Shown here in pieces: positions 1 to 8,458 of a stretch of 15,686 bases of DNA. Under the pieces are notes generated by a model, which was not told the DNA's origin, ran no database searches, and was given only the letters and a program-made list of their open reading frames with translations. Source of the stretch: Chromera velia (Eukaryota > Sar > Chromeraceae); assembly GCA_018398765.1 (NCBI GenBank), contig JAHBMJ010000684.1, forward strand, positions 17,501 through 33,186, in the 5' to 3' direction. Made by a program: the position numbers and the translations under genes. Position 1 is the stretch's first letter; each line of letters starts with the position of its first letter.

Positions 1-1000
1 CGGACTGTTTTGTTTGGGGCTTCGGCTTCTTTGATGAAGGTCAGTTGTTTGACCTTTTCTACCATTTGCAATTGGGGTCTTCTCCATCTGTATGTGTAGG
101 GTGCGCTGGTGTATGCTTGTGTATGCTTTTGTCCTTCTGTGTGGGTGCTTGTCCACTCTTGGTCTTCTCTGTGAGTGCTTCTGTTGCTTGGTTGTGCTAT
201 GTTTACTCATGGGCGGGGGGGATGGTGTTTCCGAAAGGTCAGTCAAAGGTGAGTTGAAGGTCAGTCACTCAATAATACCCGATAGGTTGATCTGTGGGGC
301 GGTCCTTCGAATCTTCTTTGTTTATGTTTTTGCGAGGGCTTACCCAGCCCGGTGGATTGTCGGTTGCTTCTGGTGTTGCACGCCTTTATGTGCTAGCAAG
401 AGGGTGTCAGACGGTGGCTTCCTTGTGGGACATGCGGTATGATCTGGGGGAAAGCTAGGGGGAAAGGTCAATTGGTTGGAGGAAAAGTCGGTCAATTGCT
501 TCCGCGTCCGATTTCTCGTGGGTTCTGGCTTTCTTCTTCCTTTTGTTCTATCTGTGCTTTGCGTAGAGGTATGTGGGGGTGCGTTTGGATGCTGCAGCTT
601 TTGATACTATTAGCAGTGAGCGTTGTGTGGGCTCGTCTTACCGTTGAATGTGGAAGGCCCGTCAGGGTGATTACCGATCGCACGATGCAACTTTGTGTAC
701 CTTTTCCCCTTTTTGCTGCCTTCACCTCGTCTGAGTTTGCTCTAGAGTTTGCTGTTCGCGTTGTTGAGCATGCTGTTAGAGGAGGCAATGCAGTACAGTG
801 CCTTCGCTTGTGTGGAGGGAATCTCTGCTCCCTTTGGTGGCTACTCGCGGCTGTCTGGTTTTTTCTCTCAGCGTGATCGCTGTCTCTGTCTCTCTGGCGC
901 AGTTCATCTAATATCATTCATATCATTTCGTCTTTCTTGTCTATCTGTGTTTCTATATACAAAATCTCATGTTTGAGGAATCTGCTCTAGGTTTGTTGGT
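1..1000. other. Unassigned CA/GT-biased region
   Basis: The plus strand is rich in G and T and the minus strand in C and A. Open frames of 140-145 codons exist on both strands (plus 439-876, minus 492-917). The plus frames give Cys/Leu/Val-rich nonsense. The minus frames give Thr/Pro/Gln/Lys-rich text with scattered stops that could be a decayed low-complexity coding region. I recognise no domain. The heptamer AAGGTCA occurs at 37-43, 235-241, 257-263 and 474-480. No gene is called. Confidence 0.4.
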
Positions 1001-1930
1001 CACAGGAGGCCACCCTGCAAGTTAACAAGCCTTACGACCACGGATGTGAATGGAGAGTGACTATGTACATGCATTATATACATTCACATAGATTTTCTGA
1101 CAGGGCTTCCCCCGTTTTGGTTTGTTTGTCTACCGCCTCGTCTACTGCGGTGTGCATACTCGAACGTAGTCGCAGTTGCGCGAGCTTGTGTGAGTTTCTG
1201 TACCAGTCTGGGCACTCACCTTCTTTATTAGAGACACCATGTGGGTCGTCTTGCTCCCAACCGATACCAGTAGGCCCGTCTCACTTAGTCTGTCCTATAT
1301 CGATCTGGATTTCACCTTCCTTACTATGAGACACCGGGCAGATCGTGACCGTCACGGTCTTGGTTCCAATCGATAGCAGTTGAGTCCGTACTCCGCGGAG
1401 GAGTTTTCACGGCACCGCTGATGCTTTCAGTTTGTTTGTTACACCTTTTTTTTGTACGTCTTGTTTTTTTTTTGTGTTGTCATATGTCTATTTCCTTTGC
1501 ATGGATTGGGTCTCTCCGGTCAGCGCTAGTTCAGACCCAGGCATAGTGCGGCCACATATCTTCATGAACATTGTATGCACAAGTCTATGCACATATTCAT
1601 GCATATTTCATGCAAGTATGCATACACCTTCTATATACATCTCGATCTATATTTATTTAGGGATCTCCGGCTTTCATTCAAGTAGGGTCGAGCCAGGTCG
1701 AGATGGGTCGAGCACAGTATACGAACGGTCGCCATCATACAGGTGGGCTTTCTCTCTCTCTTTTTTTTTCTCACAATTCATGCCGGACATATATAGGTGT
1801 TGTCTTTCCTTGAGTGGCTCGTGCTACTCGTTTTTCTATATCTATTTTATCGTATCTCAGGACGAGGCTTCGTTTCTTACTTGCCTGGTCGATCGTTGGT
1901 TTTCACTTCTTTACTTTAATTTTATTAGAC
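1001..1930. other. Non-coding, partly intron-like sequence
   Basis: No supportable gene. The stretch holds a degenerate tandem repeat (about 1230-1390), three GGTCGAG copies at roughly 10-bp spacing (about 1686-1714), T runs near 1445-1470, and a T-rich tract ending in AG at 1931-1932. That tract could be a 3' splice site for the open frame that follows. A 184-codon plus frame (1432-1986) exists, but its Phe/Ser/Cys/Tyr-rich composition is what T-rich DNA gives by chance. Confidence 0.4.
1230..1390 (+). repeat. Degenerate tandem duplication, about 100-bp unit
   Basis: Two adjacent stretches align loosely. The first contains GAGACACC then CCAACCGATACCAGT then CCGTCTC. The second contains GAGACACC then CCAATCGATAGCAGT then CCGTACTC. 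The GAGACACC blocks are about 97 bp apart. The inner part of the second copy also has the near-palindrome GACCGTCACGGTC. Divergence is high, so this is an old duplication or an ancestral satellite fragment. It was read by eye only. Confidence 0.4.
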
Positions 1931-2450
1931 AGGTATGGGTGCAAAATGGAACAACTAACACAGACCCCATGAAAACAAACCACTGACCCAGAGAGACAGT
2001 CGTCATGTGGAGCCTTAAATGCTGTTCCGTAGCACGATCAAAGGCACTGAAACCTGTATCCATTCACATCCGCAAGAGGCAACAAAGCTAAAAAAGACGG
2101 TTCAAAGCAAACATCTGCTCAACAGTGCGTCATGCACTAACCCACACAGAGAGACGGAAATGAACACTCACCAGAAAAAAGGTGAAAGCAACCCCAGCTC
2201 TTCAGTAGAGGTAAGAAGGTGTCGCAGATCCTGTATGCAGTCACAGAGCAAGAAGAGAATGAAGTTTTAGGCGAAAGTCTGAGGTATATCATATTCCGAT
2301 ATGTTGGAACGGCTTGCAAGCTTTGAGGAAGACAAACAGATGAACCCACCAAAGAGTACGCGAAGGCCGATCTGGCTCCCTCAAACAGCCTAGTGGGAAT
2401 TCTAAATCCTGCTTGCAGATATATACCAAGAAGATAAGGAAGTATGAGAG

Positions 2451-2458
2451 TCTAGGCA
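2451..2458 (+). repeat. Left 8-bp target-site duplication of the hAT element
   Basis: TCTAGGCA stands immediately left of the element's CAG terminus and is repeated exactly at 3372-3379 immediately right of its CTG terminus. An exact 8-bp duplication is the hallmark of hAT insertion. Confidence 0.85.
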
Positions 2459-3371
2459 CAGTACATTGAAAACAATAATTGTAATTGTAATCATTGCAAA
2501 TAATTGGGAGCAATAATTCATTACAAGCTCTTAGTTTATTGCAATTCATTGCAATAATTGTATATAATTTCAAAATGGAGAGTCTGAGGTGTTTTATTGG
2601 GCTCAAAACTAGTGAAAAACAAGGCCAAACGCGCGTTATAGGACGCCAAAGCGATCAAGCATGCACGCAGTACAAAGTGGGCGTGGTGCGCACGCAGTGC
2701 GACTGCTTTGCATGCAATTAAGCCGCGTAGACTGACAAAACACGCGTACGTGTACGTACAATACTGTTTCTTTAATTTATGAATGATACTGAGTGATGTA
2801 TAAAAATGTTGTGGCCTTCGTGTCTTCTTGTTTCTGCTATTGTGTGATCGATTGCATGGATGTTTTCGTGGATATGGCCTTGTTTCCATGTAGCATACTC
2901 ACAAAATTAAAGCACTATATGCGCCAGCAGTAAGTTTTTACTGCTTGTACGTATAGTTGCAGAATTTTCATGTTATGAACCGTACATAAAAGTGTGTTCA
3001 TATTGTTCATCATTCATATTGAATTCCAACTTTATATTTTCTATGTTAAAAAATAAAAATAGTTATTGTTAAATATATTACAGGTATTAATACCAAGTAA
3101 TAGCTTAGTAATGAGTTATATAACTTAGTATAACTCCTTTCAAAGATTTTAAATTCATTTATATAAGTATCAAAATACTGTACATCACATTAAATATGTA
3201 TAAAAAACACAAAAATGTTATTAATAGTCCTTTAAACACCCTAGAGCACCTAGAAAAAATAAATTTTTGTTTTATAAGCAATTATTGGCAATTAATTGCA
3301 ACTATTGCAATAATTGTTTGCATTAAATTGGTCAAAGCAATTTATTTGCAATTTATTTGTTCAATGCACTG
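2459..3371. mobile_element. Non-autonomous hAT-superfamily element (913 bp)
   Basis: The left end reads CAGTACATTGAAAACAATAA. The reverse complement of the right end reads CAGTGCATTGAACAAATAAA. These are imperfect terminal inverted repeats with the CAG...CTG ends typical of hAT elements. The element is flanked by a perfect 8-bp direct duplication, TCTAGGCA. Subterminal regions on both sides are packed with ATTGCAAT/AATAATTGC-type motifs (about 2480-2570 and 3285-3360), probable transposase-binding repeats. The interior is AT-rich, apart from a more GC-rich stretch around 2630-2760. It has only short open frames and nothing like a hAT transposase or BED zinc finger, so it must have been moved in trans. 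The intact duplication suggests a fairly recent insertion. It landed in the damaged frame at 1933-3726. Confidence 0.85.
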
Positions 3372-3379
3372 TCTAGGCA
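3372..3379 (+). repeat. Right 8-bp target-site duplication of the hAT element
   Basis: TCTAGGCA follows the element's ...GCACTG terminus and is identical to 2451-2458. Confidence 0.85.
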
Positions 3380-3726
3380 AAGGTAGGCCAATGCCTGATA
3401 TGATGCAACGAGGGTCACGGATAGCTCACGTTTGAGAGGAGACAGAACCTCAAACTCACCAGAAGGAAGACAAAGAGAGCCCTAGTTCCCCTAGCGAGGC
3501 AAGCAAGAGGTTGAAAGCTTGCATCGGGGCACATAGCAGAACAAGACGTCGACCCAAGATTGGGAGCAAGACGACCCTCTCCAATTTTACCTACCTCGCC
3601 TACTTGACAGAAAGAGATGGGGAAATAAACCCATGCCCAAAAGAAAAGAGACGGCTGAGGTTCTACCCAAAGTTTACTCCCAAGGCAAAGCGTAGAGCAG
3701 CCTTGACTTCGACAAAAGCGATCTGA

Positions 3727-4130
3727 TCTGAAAATATGAGGAAACATGAGTGGTGAACAGTAAACAGTTCATGAGCAGTATAAAGAAAAATATGCAGTAT
3801 GACTAGCTTACCTTTGTCAAATCAGAGCCTATGCTGCACAGCCCTTCAATTCTACCGCGCGCGTGCATCAAAATCGGATTCCGATCCGATTTTAAATTCT
3901 CTTGAAAGCTTTGCGAGGCCTAGGCAGTGCGCACGGCCGCCGTGGACTATATATTTTTTGGGGGGGGCGCGCGCAGACGCGACTACGCGGTCATGCGCCG
4001 CTCAGGCGTAATACATTTTTTTCCAGCACTCGCTAACTATAATTCATAAACGCAAAAATGCACTCACAGAATGCTTAAAACTCTTTGTTTTTCTTTTTTA
4101 ACAACTGTTTACTGCCCTAAAATGCTTGTG
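3727..4130. other. Non-coding spacer with a palindrome and GC-rich patch
   Basis: No gene seen. It contains an inverted repeat with arms AAAATCGGAT (3870-3879) and ATCCGATTTT (3884-3893) around a 4-nt spacer. An alternating CG-rich patch with a run of eight G lies at about 3959-3980. The sequence is otherwise AT-rich. The Gag-Pro remnant fades out at its right edge. Confidence 0.45.
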
Positions 4131-4618
4131 GGATAGGGTAGTTTTGGAGACCGTTTTGGTGTTGGAGACCGTTTTGGAAAATTTTTCCTTACTTTCTTCT
4201 TCCTCTCTGAGACTCTCTCTTCGAACTCTTCAACAAAGTCGGGACAATTCATTTCAATTTTTTTCGTCCAGTACAAGCCTTCGTACTAGTTCTTGTATTC
4301 AAGAAGATACTCCATTTGTCTGTTTCTTTTCCTTTCCCAACACCTGCTCGACATAAAATTCTTTCTTTTTCCCCTTTTGCCTTGCTCTTATTTTTCTCTT
4401 TCTCCCTAAGGCTTCCTTTTGGGGCCTGCCTTGAGACTGTTCTTTTGCTTGCTTGATTCGTTCTTGTTCTTTTTTCTTTCAGGATCTTGCTATCCTCCTC
4501 TCTCTTTAGGTCTGTTCCTTTCAGAATCTTCTCTTCCGTCGACTTCCCTCATTCTTCTTTCTTTGTCCCAATCTGACAGTACCGACTTTCCTCTTCCATT
4601 TCCGAACTGTTTCCTTTC
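4130..4618 (-). pseudogene. Charged low-complexity tail after the protease spacer
   Basis: On the minus strand, in frame with the preceding spacer (after a TGA at the junction), there is a long Lys/Glu/Arg/Gln-rich stretch with about five stops in 160 codons. It ends in a repeat KTVSNT/KTVSKT encoded by an 18-bp direct duplication (TTGGAGACCGTTTTGG on the plus strand at 4144-4159 and 4162-4177). No RT motif is present. The plus strand is strongly pyrimidine-rich, so the composition alone could produce a Lys/Glu-rich frame. It may be an insert between protease and RT, or simply a purine-rich non-coding tract. Confidence 0.35.
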
Positions 4619-5105
4619 TCATTGTTGTATTTCACATAGAGTAGCTGAAGCAAGGCGAAAGTTCATAGAAAAAGACACAGGTTTCGCATGGACACTCAAC
4701 ACAGGGATATGCACCATTTGTTTATTTACGGTCAACACTGCTTCTTGTACCCTTACTCCTTTTAGTATGTGACTTTCCTCTGCAGCTTCGATATGAATCA
4801 TTGTTCCGTTGGGTATCGACACATCATCCAGTAGGCAGCAAGCAACATAGGTCACGAAGTTGGATTAAAGGGTCATTGTCTATTTTATAAAGAGAAGGCA
4901 CAGGCTAAACTGTTTATACTTCAGAGTCTGAAGATCTTTCATCGGATAGAGAGGCAGCCGCACATAGTGCCCTTTCAAATTGATTGCAGTTTTCAAGAAG
5001 AGGTAGTCAGGGTTGAAACACATGGAGGAGAGGTGATCGTCATAGTACCAATTCTTGCCGAGGATGGCATCCAAGCAAATAGAAGAAGACACGAAGAATT
5101 TTTGT
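4619..5105 (-). pseudogene. Ty3-like protease C-terminus and protease-RT spacer remnant
   Basis: The first part contains DAILGKNWYYDDH. This corresponds to the ILGxD(W/F) strand that closes the retropepsin fold in Ty3/gypsy elements, here with Asn in place of the usual Asp. It continues through VRLPLYPM, a typical short beta strand segment. After two stops (TAG, TAA near 4880-4866) an open stretch 4855-4619 contains SIPNGTMIHIEAAEES, then VHIPVLSVHAKPVSF. This matches the known pattern of a polar 'Pro-x-Gly-Thr/Ser...' strand, a central Val-rich strand and a late 'Pro-val-x-lle/Val' strand between protease and RT in gypsy-type Pol. The expected RT should follow but does not. Confidence 0.6.
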
Positions 5106-5139
5106 TTTCTTTTTATTCCATCAAATTAATTTAAATGAC

Positions 5140-5405
5140 AATGTAGATAAGTATTGTGAAGCACCCTTGATTCTCGAGTTGCTTGCCGCCTTCACTTGTG
5201 ATAACGATAGGGGCGGTGTGTAGATATAAGTTAAGATGTTCCATTTTCAGTCTATAAAAAACATGAATATGTAAGAGGGACACCTCAGCACCGGTGTTGA
5301 CCAGGCACAGGACAGGGGTTGAGTCAGGAAAAATGAAGGAGACACAAATTCCGACACCCGGAGATGAAAGAGAGACGTTGGCAACATGGACACTTGCATG
5401 ACACT
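5140..5405 (-). pseudogene. Retropepsin-like aspartic protease remnant, catalytic Asp replaced by Asn
   Basis: The minus strand encodes a segment with CLVNTGAEVSLLH, the signature of retroviral-type aspartic proteases (normally Leu-Val-Asp-Thr-Gly-Ala). The catalytic Asp codon is AAC (plus-strand GTT at 5296-5298), a G-to-A change from GAC that would abolish proteolysis. Upstream strands (VANVSLSSPGVGI) and the following hydrophobic strand (APIVIT) fit the fold. The frame closes at a TAA near 5143 and the coding sense resumes in another frame with the ILGKNW strand. In an active element this protease would cleave Gag-Pol inside the particle. Identity is well supported; loss of function is certain from the frameshift and the active-site change. 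Confidence 0.72.
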
Positions 5406-5599
5406 TTCAAAAAGATGACAACTGTTCTTCACAATTCTCTTCCCCTTCCCTTTTCTTGTTCGCAGGTTGTTGGGTGGATGGGGCCTGTAGTCTTTCCTTA
5501 GGAAGGTCAGCCGCTTCCTGTTTCCTTCCTCTTATTCCTTCTGTTTCTATATTTACTGTCGGTAAGTGTGTGTGTTGTTGAGAAGGGTCAGCTTATTCC

Positions 5600-6620
5600 T
5601 ATTTCCTTTCCTTACTTCTCCTCTCTTCTCGAGACTGTTGGATCATCTGGGGCTGTCTCAGTTCCTCAGGCGCTGTCTCTTTTTTGGAATAGGTTGCGGA
5701 CTGCCGGGGGCGCTGAGGGGTGTCTGGGGGTTAGCTGTACTCAGTTTGCCCCGGTGGCATTGCAGTTAGGTGGAGGAGGTCTCTGTGGGGCCCCGGGGGG
5801 TTAGAGTCTTATCGGACGGGGTGGGAGCAAAGGAGTTGGTTGAGGATGCTGTTGGGCCGGGGCCAGCTATGTAAGATGAGGGTTAATGAGGAGGGTGTGA
5901 ATACCTGTGGATGGCCATTTGGTTGAAGTCCTGACCGTGGTTCATGGGAGCGTGTATGATCTGCAGTCTCTGGTCTCTCCTGAGCGCTCTGCACGCTGCC
6001 CGAATGTGTCCCCTCCTGAAGCAATAGTTACATTCGACATGCATGGGTACGGTGTACCTCTGGTCTGTGTATGCTCTCGTTCCCCCGCATCGGTCGCAGG
6101 GCATCCGGGGCTATACTATCTGTGTTGCCATGTTTGCTATTTGCGCCGGTGTTGGTTCGCTGTTGCTTGGGTGACCGGTGAAATCTCTCGAGGGCATAAA
6201 AGAGCTTGGGGGAGGGTTTCTGTATGCGGGCTGACTGCCTGTAGGGAGAATTTCTTCGCTTTCCTCTTCTTCTTCTGTTTCGTTCCTGCTTGCCGCAGCT
6301 ACTGCCATATTATACGTTTTGGCTATGCTGGGTATGACCGAGATGTAATATTTGCGGGTTTTATGAAGCAAATCTTGGAAAGATCCTAAAGGGAAAGACT
6401 TCGATCGGAGGAGTATACGCACAGTCTCATTATTCAACCTTTTTACGAAGTATTTTGTCGTTTGAGCAGAGTTTAGATCCTTTCTACTTTCATTGCAGAG
6501 GGTTCTGTATCGGGAGGTGAAGTCGTCCAGTGATTTGGTCAGCTTCTGTTTCAGAGTGTGTAGTCGCTAGGTGTAGTCGCTCTTCAGCTGACTCTTAATC
6601 TGCTTCTGTGAACTCGAATT
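5600..6620 (-). pseudogene. Gag capsid C-terminal part and CCHC zinc knuckle
   Basis: One minus-strand frame runs from about 6620 to 5600 with only a handful of stops (for example TAG at 6108-6110 and TAA at 5883-5885). The capsid-like part contains SLDDFTSRYRTLCNES and TKYFVKRLNNETVRILL, the alpha-helical 'F..RF..L......Q...F...L' pattern of retrotransposon Gag proteins. A Glu-rich run follows, then a CxxC pair (PCDRCGG) and a perfect CX2CX4HX4C knuckle at 5991-6032 (CNYCFRRGHIRAAC), which would bind element RNA in the particle. Downstream lies a Pro/Thr-rich spacer (about 5880-5720). The nucleocapsid stays in frame with the capsid despite the TAG between them. Confidence 0.72.
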
Positions 6621-7000
6621 CTTTTATAAACAAGTCGGCCAGCTTTTTTAGACTGAGTTTGGTTAGTTTTAACATCTTGTTCGATATAAGCTGATCATAC
6701 CATAGCTTGGCTTTCGTGGGTTGATGGAAAGTAGACATCTTGAAAGTCAGCGAAACTCCATCCCAGTCTCTCATACAGTCTGTTCATTCTCCCCTAGTAT
6801 GCTTTGGCTTGTGTTTGGTCTCCTGTGAATGTGGGAAGGTCGGTCTTGATCCTCACCTCTGCGTCTCTGCAGGCTACTTCGCGCGCCGTTGGCGACAGTC
6901 TCTCTCTGTGAGCTATCGGGACGAGGTTACCAGACCGGTCGAAGTTGAAGGAGATTCCCTCACTCTAGAGCTCTTAGAGGATCTGGGGGTCAAGGTCTTA
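6621..7000 (-). pseudogene. Gag capsid N-terminal part, frameshifted
   Basis: The minus strand encodes LPTFTGDQTQAKAY (about 6842-6800), then RMNRLYERLGWSFADFQD. This resembles the start of retrotransposon Gag, where a 'F.G......a..y......' segment precedes the capsid helices. It continues in other frames with MLKLTKLSLKKLADLF before joining the downstream capsid frame. In-frame TAG (after QAKAY) and TGA (after SQAMV) plus at least two frameshifts break it. The role would be particle assembly. No start codon can be assigned because coding sense continues further upstream. Confidence 0.6.
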
Positions 7001-7450
7001 GAGTGCGGGACAGGCTGCAGCGGCGGCGCTTAGAGGGTTGGCTTCTTCAGGGGGTCCAGTGGGTACGTCGATCATTTCCACATCTGGGTTTGGAGGGGCT
7101 TCGGGTTGGGGTTGTTATGGGTTTTTGGGCTCGGCGTTGATTTGGGAAGCGGGCGCTTCTGCTATTATGACTGCTGGTGCTGCTGCTACTTCCTGTAGAA
7201 TTGGGGCTTCTCCGGCGGCAGGGATCGGTAGGGGAGGAGGACCTGCTTTTACCTTAGCCTTTGCCTTGGCTTTCGCCTTCGCTTGGGCCTTAGGCTGCGG
7301 TTGGGCCTTGGCCTTAGCCAGTCCTTTGCCCTTAAGTTTGATCGCCTTCTTGTTGCCTGGCGGTATTCTCCCTGTGATACGACTCACAGTCTTGGACGAA
7401 GCAGTCATAGTGGTCTCTGAATGTGATGTATGGGGGTAGGTGTTTACCAT
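7000..7450 (-). pseudogene. Lys-Ala-rich Gag linker
   Basis: The minus-strand frame (7450-7115) begins MVNTYPHTSHSETT, and passes through a basic stretch into a (Lys-Ala) repeat encoded by a degenerate hexamer array at about 7250-7325, then Pro/Ala-rich sequence. After a TAA (7115-7117) the same frame continues (PEAPPNPDVEMIDVP) to about 7000, then three stops. Low-complexity basic linkers are common between N-terminal and capsid regions of Gag proteins. The plus-strand frame at 7038-7439 is its Ala/Gly-rich shadow. Confidence 0.5.
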
Positions 7451-7990
7451 AGGTAGACATGAACGGACATGAAACGCTCTTAACAGATGGTGTCGAGGGC
7501 GAGGGCTTGGTATAGCTTTCCTGCGAGACGGTGATGGGCTTTCACAGAGAGGGTGTATTGATCCAAAAGGAAGATCTTGAATCCTTTTAGGTTTTGGGTG
7601 AAGATATATTTCTCTTCAATGGATTGGTCTGCGATGACTTGGGCTTTCTCGATGCCATTGGGGTCTGTGAACTATGCGTTGGTAGAACAACGGTATAGGA
7701 CAGTATCTAAAATCAGAGTCTTACTGTAAGACAAAATCTTGTTGTCTCTTCTGCAGGATGCACACGGGATCCTGCTAGTTTTTTGGCTTTGTTTGACTCT
7801 TTCTCAGAAGGGTCGACTCTCGCTGGCGTCACCACTTGTTCTGGTCTACTCTTGGCTTGCTTGGCCTCGAAAAGGGCAGAAAGATAGGGGTATACCTAGA
7901 AGTTGAAGTCCAGTAATAGATTCAAAGTCTTGAAGGCGCGAGTCTAAGTCTTCAAGTTATGTCACTGCTGTCACTGTTCTCAAATTCACG
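7451..7990 (-). pseudogene. N-terminal region of the Gag polyprotein remnant
   Basis: Three minus-strand pieces in different frames join plausibly. About 7958-7910 gives LEDLDSRLQDFESI (heptad-like, possible coiled coil). 7905-7745 gives PYLSALFEAKQAKSRPEQVV and a basic tail. 7735-7495 gives an open, well-composed stretch with FTDPNGIEKAQVIADQ, FKIFLLDQYTLSVKAHHRL and YQALALDTIC, ended by TAA. I cannot match it to a named domain; its place ahead of the Lys-Ala tract and capsid suggests the element's own N-terminal or matrix-like region. A separate host gene is less likely but possible. Confidence 0.5.
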
Positions 7991-8458
7991 TGAGGGACTC
8001 AAAGAGGGCAGAACCTCAACCTCAGTACGACTGAAAGATAGAACTTCGATTCTAGATTTTTAATCTCGATGTTTTCATGAAGCGGAATTATTGTAGATGC
8101 AGCATTTCAATTCGATTCGATTTTTGATTGCATGCATGCCGATGCATACATATATGCGGCAATTATTTGGTACTGTCGATTAATTGCCGCGCACTATTCG
8201 GTTCGACTATTCGGCTTTCTGACTGATCGATTTTGCACCATGCTCAGATTTAGCTACTTCGAATTCAGACCACGCGTTATTTGGCTTTGGACCGTTTTGG
8301 ACTGAGAAGATAATTTGTGGCTCTTTTGATATATTTGAGCTCTTACGACTGTTCTGCATACGTGTGTCTCTCTCTTGGCTACTGATATTTCTCTTTTCCT
8401 TTTCTTTCTTTCTTTCTTACCCTCTTAATCACTTTTATTTCTTTTTCTTTATTTCTAG
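7991..8458 (+). other. Non-coding, ends in a strong splice-acceptor-like tract
   Basis: No coding sense seen. A perfect 10-bp stem GCGGCAATTA / TAATTGCCGC (8156-8165 and 8181-8190) encloses a 15-nt loop. From about 8394 to 8458 the plus strand is nearly pure pyrimidine, with TTTCTTTC runs ending in TTTCTAG. This is an excellent 3' splice site for the coding remnant that begins at 8459. The matching donor was not located. Confidence 0.5.

Larger units (their letters stand above)
1933..3726 (+). pseudogene. Decayed plus-strand open frame of unknown function, split by a hAT element
   Basis: A T-rich tract ends in AG at 1931-1932. From 1933, one frame (positions 1 mod 3) runs to 3726 with about eight stops once the hAT insertion at 2459-3371 is removed. 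The frame is the same on both sides of the insertion. The last part (3436-3726) is open for 96 codons, ends with TGA and is rich in Lys, Arg, Ser and Thr. A competing frame (0 mod 3) is open at 2019-2268 and 2283-2390 and reads more like a natural protein, including the stretch SYSDMLERLASFEEDKQ, but it has dense stops after the hAT. I recognise no family in either frame. A possible 5' splice site, AG/GTAAGA, lies near 2208-2214. A transposon-derived Gag-like region or a host exon are both possible. Treat this as a coding remnant at best. Confidence 0.28.
4130..7990 (-). mobile_element. Degenerate Ty3/gypsy-like LTR retrotransposon fragment (gag-pro)
   Basis: The minus strand can be read almost continuously as Gag-Pro across several frames. 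Order from 7990 down: Gag N-terminal region, Lys-Ala tract, capsid-like core, zinc knuckle, Pro-rich spacer, aspartic protease, post-protease spacer, charged tail. That order is standard for Ty3/gypsy-type polyproteins. Reverse transcriptase, RNase H and integrase, which should follow below 4130, are absent, and I could not find paired LTRs. Many frameshifts and stops show it is dead. Parts are described separately. A related element class with the same Gag-Pro organisation cannot be excluded, but the protease plus the ILGxxW strand and pre-RT spacer favour Ty3/gypsy. Confidence 0.72.

Noticed and set aside
439-917. Overlapping 140-145 codon frames on both strands
   Set aside because: Neither shows a domain or convincing composition; the two open frames largely reflect base bias of one stretch.
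1432-1986. 184-codon plus frame that could suggest a membrane protein
   Set aside because: It is Phe/Ser/Cys/Tyr-rich because the DNA is T-rich, has no sensible start, and ends just after an acceptor-like AG; more likely intron or spacer.
7038-7439. Ala/Gly-rich plus frame
   Set aside because: It is the opposite-strand shadow of the Lys-Ala tract of Gag.
4130-7990. Endogenous retrovirus rather than retrotransposon
   Set aside because: No envelope-like sequence and no RT; Gag-Pro with a zinc knuckle alone is normal for Ty3-like elements.
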